The notes below the pieces were generated by a model. The model worked only from the letters and a program-made list of their open reading frames with translations. It did no database searches and was not told the origin of the DNA. The position numbers and the translations under genes are program-made. This document shows positions 61,458 to 64,000 of a stretch of 64,000 nt of DNA, piece by piece; within the stretch, counting starts at the first letter, position 1, and each line of letters starts with the position of its first letter. The stretch comes from Anaerosomatales bacterium (GTDB lineage: Bacteria; Actinomycetota; Coriobacteriia; Anaerosomatales; SLCP01): NCBI GenBank assembly GCA_029210645.1, contig JARGFT010000009.1, forward strand, positions 14,169 through 78,168, read 5' to 3'.

Positions 61458-61559
61458 CTACAGGGCGGAGGCTATGATCGCAAGAATCACGAGGGCCCCT
61501 GCAGCGAGGAAGGCCCGGACAGGATAGACGGCCATGTCGCTGAAGCTATCGTTGAACAT
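61458..61559 (-). CDS. 33-residue single-helix membrane protein
   Basis: ATG 61559 is preceded by GAGGTGAAGAG. The frame reads MFNDSFSDMAVYPVRAFLAA, then a hydrophobic helix to a TAG at 61458. Good SD, start, helix and following hairpin make a real small protein likely. No family recognised. The rest of the 61273-61668 gap shows no other gene. Confidence 0.5.
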   Translation of the reverse strand: MFNDSFSDMAVYPVRAFLAAGALVILAIIASAL

Positions 61560-61668
61560 CTCTTCACCTCACAACCTTCAAGCGCACGACTTCTTCTGAG
61601 AACAGTATCGACGCGATCACGCATCAGTTCAATTGGCGGTTTCTTGATATTCATGTAAGTATTACTTC

Positions 61669-62580
61669 ATGTTGAACGTCAACCGTATGAGGATGCTGCG
61701 TGAGGTCGCCGAACAGGGAGGGATCGCGGCCGCTGCCGAGACTCTCTACATGTCCCCCTCGGCTGTCTCCCAGCAGATGGCGGTGCTCGAGCGGGAAGCC
61801 GGCACGCCGCTTCTCGAGCGGCACGGGCGCGGCGTGCGCCTGACAGCCGCCGGAGAGAGCCTCGTCGCTCATACCGACCGCATCCTCACGGTTCTGGAGG
61901 AGGCGCAGTCCGATCTTGCAGACATCTCGGCGAGCGTAGCGGGCAACCTCAACCTGTGCAGCTTCCCTACCGCGGCACGCGCACTCCTCATACCGGCGCT
62001 CGCGCTCCTCCGCCAGAGACATCCTCGCCTGCGACTGCACATGAGCGATCTCGAGCCCGAAGAGAGCATTCCTCTGCTCAAGCGGGGTGAGATGGACATC
62101 ATCCTGTCCTACGGCTACGACCGCCTGCCCGAGAAGGACGATCCCTCGATCGAGCGGCTCCGCATCATGACCGAGCCTCACAACATCGCACTGCCCGTCG
62201 ATCACCCCGAGGCGGCTCACGGCGGGCCGGTCCGGATGGCCGATCTGGCCGAGGAGCAGTGGGTCGTCGGGCGAGACGGCTCACCGTTCATGGACGTGAT
62301 GCTGAGGATCGCCAACGAAGCGGGGTTCACTGCCCGGGTCGATTTGCACTCCAACGACTACCAGGTGATCCTCGCCGCGGTCGAGGCGGGACTGGGTGTC
62401 GCGCTGATCCCGCCGCTCGCACGGTTCAGCAGCTATCCGGGCGTGGTGTTCCGGGACTGCGCGGACGTGGTGATAAACCGGCAGATCGTCACGGTCATCC
62501 GCAAGGGCAGCTCGCGCGCACCGGCGATCGCCGCCGGTCTTCAAGCCATCCGTGAGGTCGCCTACCAGCGGACGTCCTGA
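61669..62580 (+). CDS. LysR-family regulator
   Basis: The 303-residue protein has the LysR helix-turn-helix NVNRMRMLREVAEQGGIAAA with SPSAVSQQMAVLEREAGTPL, and a periplasmic-binding-like effector domain (VAGNLNLCSFPTAARAL, GVALIPPLARF). No SD is visible before ATG 61669; the AT-rich dyad ATGTAAGT/ACTTCAT just upstream may be its own operator. It converges with the next gene, overlapping by 19 bases. Confidence 0.92.
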   Translation: MLNVNRMRMLREVAEQGGIAAAAETLYMSPSAVSQQMAVLEREAGTPLLERHGRGVRLTAAGESLVAHTDRILTVLEEAQSDLADISASVAGNLNLCSFPTAARALLIPALALLRQRHPRLRLHMSDLEPEESIPLLKRGEMDIILSYGYDRLPEKDDPSIERLRIMTEPHNIALPVDHPEAAHGGPVRMADLAEEQWVVGRDGSPFMDVMLRIANEAGFTARVDLHSNDYQVILAAVEAGLGVALIPPLARFSSYPGVVFRDCADVVINRQIVTVIRKGSSRAPAIAAGLQAIREVAYQRTS

Positions 62581-62993
62581 CCACGCCGGGGCTCCCACCC
62601 GAGCTGCTCGAGGAGTTCCGAGATCCGATCGGCCTCCTCGCCATCCGCTTCCAGCGCAGCGGCCTCGAGCACTGTCCGGGCCCGTGCTCTCTCGGCCATC
62701 GCGGACCCCTCACAACCCACAGCAGCGTAGGCGTCGGCCCGCGCCATCAACAGTTCTCCGAGCATACGGGAGCGCAGGACGTCGGTCCGCCCGCCTGCCG
62801 CCAGGAAGGCGACGAGGCCCTCTCCCGTCATGGCGTCTGCAAGCGCGATGTCGGTGTCGAGCAGGGCTGCAACCGCCTCCCGGGCTGTCTCGAGCGCATC
62901 GTCGGGGCGCTGCTCGCGGATCGCGTGAAGCATCGCAGTGAGCATCCGGCCCACCTGCATGATGAGGCGCAGGATGTAGTCACGCTCGTACAT
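62562..62993 (-). CDS. Helical protein of unknown function, DUF6483-like
   Basis: The 143-residue protein opens with MYERDYILRLIMQVGRMLTA, a pattern I associate with DUF6483 proteins, and is almost wholly helical, with TPR-like regularity in the second half (LMARADAYAAVG, ERARARTVLEAAAL). ATG 62993 follows GGAGG (63001-63005). Function unknown. Confidence 0.7.
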   Translation of the reverse strand: MYERDYILRLIMQVGRMLTAMLHAIREQRPDDALETAREAVAALLDTDIALADAMTGEGLVAFLAAGGRTDVLRSRMLGELLMARADAYAAVGCEGSAMAERARARTVLEAAALEADGEEADRISELLEQLGWEPRRGQDVRW

Positions 62994-63145
62994 GGTCACA
63001 CCTCCGAGTGCGCGACGGCAGCGACGTGTCCGCCCTGCGTGCTATCAGCGTGCGAACAGCATACCGGGAACTGCCGTATCCGCGACGGCGGCGAGCAGGT
63101 ACACTGGTGTACGCACTCTGCCGGGAGTGATGGGGGCACCAGCAT

Positions 63146-64000
63146 ATGGTTCGAGACGTGTTCACGCCTGAAGCCGGGGACGAACGTGCCCGGCGCATGC
63201 GCTTCCTGCACGAGATCAGCTCCGTCGCGATATCCTCGGTCGACCCGCGCGACATGGCCGAGCAGGTCGCATGCATCATCCACGATCGCTCGGAAACGCT
63301 CTTCACGAGCGTGCGGCTGGCGAACCGCGAGCGCTCACGACTGCACATAACCGCCAGCTGCGGCCTCCCCGCTTCGTACGTCGAGAACTGGGAGGTCATC
63401 GGGGTCGACGCAGAGCATCTGGTGCCCTTCGTGTTCGCCTCGGGAGAGCCTGCGTGGGGAGCCGATCTCCGCCACACCCCGCGCGGCAGCGCACTGGCCG
63501 AAGCCCTCCTCGAGTGCGGTATCGAAGCAAACACCTTCCTCGCGCTGCCGCTCAAAGGCGCGAAGAGCACGGTGGGCGTCGTCACGCTCGGGTGGGCGAA
63601 ACAACGCGAGTTCACAGACGACGACATCGACTTCTACGCCTCGGCGGCCAACGTCCTCGCTGTCGGGATCGAGAATGCGTACCTGTTCGAAGACGAACGG
63701 GAGTCTGCCGAGACCGCCAAGCGGCTGTTCGCCGCCTCCAACCAGCTGGCCACGGAGTTCGGCGGCATCTTCGAATCGCTGACCGACGCCGTCGTCGTGT
63801 TGAGCGCGAACGGCTCGGTCGCACGTGCGAACGATCCTGCCCGCAGGATGCTCGGCTTCGACCCGTTGGGATTGGAGCGCACGCAGCTCGCGGAACGTGC
63901 GTCGATGCGCGACCGGTCGGGGACCCCTGTGCCACGGAGCGTCATGCCCTGGGAGCAAGCGCTCAAGGGTGACGTCGTACATGACGCGCCGTTCGTCATC
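63146..64000 (+). CDS. GAF/PAS sensor protein (3' end outside window)
   Basis: An uninterrupted frame from ATG 63146 runs off the right edge (at least 285 residues). A GAF domain (about residues 18-185: RFLHEISSVAISSVDPRDMA, LALPLKGAKSTVGVVTLGWA, VLAVGIENAYLFEDERE) is followed by a PAS domain (about 205 onward: IFESLTDAVVVLSANGSVAR, ARRMLGFD). A histidine kinase or diguanylate cyclase output probably follows outside. No signal peptide or helix, so a cytoplasmic sensor. Confidence 0.85.
   Translation, partial: MVRDVFTPEAGDERARRMRFLHEISSVAISSVDPRDMAEQVACIIHDRSETLFTSVRLANRERSRLHITASCGLPASYVENWEVIGVDAEHLVPFVFASGEPAWGADLRHTPRGSALAEALLECGIEANTFLALPLKGAKSTVGVVTLGWAKQREFTDDDIDFYASAANVLAVGIENAYLFEDERESAETAKRLFAASNQLATEFGGIFESLTDAVVVLSANGSVARANDPARRMLGFDPLGLERTQLAERASMRDRSGTPVPRSVMPWEQALKGDVVHDAPFVI

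Overview
The window is 64 kb of high-GC bacterial DNA packed with short-spaced, often overlapping genes (ATGA, GTGA and TAGTG junctions) and many GTG starts. The gene content (rubrerythrin, a PerR/Fur-type regulator, activator-type 2-hydroxyacyl-CoA dehydratase homologues, split purS/purQ/purL, secreted proteins with SdrB-like repeats) suggests a strictly anaerobic, high-GC Gram-positive, most likely a deep Coriobacteriia-like lineage of Actinomycetota. That placement is inference from gene content; no rRNA or tRNA gene was found.

Layout. 1-7.2 kb: three secreted or surface proteins (a truncated one with DUF11-type repeats, a zinc metalloprotease with PKD domains, a protein with SdrB-like repeats). 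The 617-base divergent promoter region between the first two carries two perfect CRP-type palindromes. 7.4-14.7 kb: purine genes purL, purQ, purS, purC, interrupted by two toxin-antitoxin pairs, a patatin-like lipase and small membrane proteins. 14.8-25 kb: Ca2+/cation antiporter, two-component system, phosphoesterase, membrane protein with an HMA-like tail, spermidine-synthase-like membrane enzyme, and a three-gene acyl-CoA-dehydratase/activator operon. 25-28.9 kb: a serine protease with a small companion, a beta-carbonic anhydrase, and, divergent from it, arsR-hgcA-hgcB. 29-36 kb: rubrerythrin with a promoter and PerR/Fur box, a Fur-family regulator, hisG, an ACT-domain protein, carB. 36-45 kb: a DUF2277 gene lacking a start codon, then a set resembling arsenosugar biosynthesis (TIGR04283-type glycosyltransferase, MTA-phosphorylase-like enzyme, redox-motif membrane protein, flippase-like and TVP38-like membrane proteins, rhodanese lipoprotein, ArsS-type radical SAM) behind purB. 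45-64 kb: Tat-exported flavodoxin with its TetR regulator, citrate synthase, a degenerate GAF/SpoIIE-like protein, hisF, a PlsY-kinase-like fusion, an ABC exporter, CDGSH, ACT, Fic, DUF362, aldo-keto reductase, Ogt, TetR and LysR genes, and a GAF/PAS sensor running off the end.

The strongest observation is the hgcAB pair, the known determinants of mercury methylation: the HgcA cap-helix motif NVWCAAGK is intact and HgcB has both ferredoxin clusters plus its extra cysteines. An ArsR-type repressor gene overlaps hgcA by 4 bases and is preceded by a good promoter that predicts a leaderless transcript. About 8-15 kb away lies the arsenosugar-like cluster, so the window holds two candidate organometal(loid) systems. 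No arsM methyltransferase is visible in the window.
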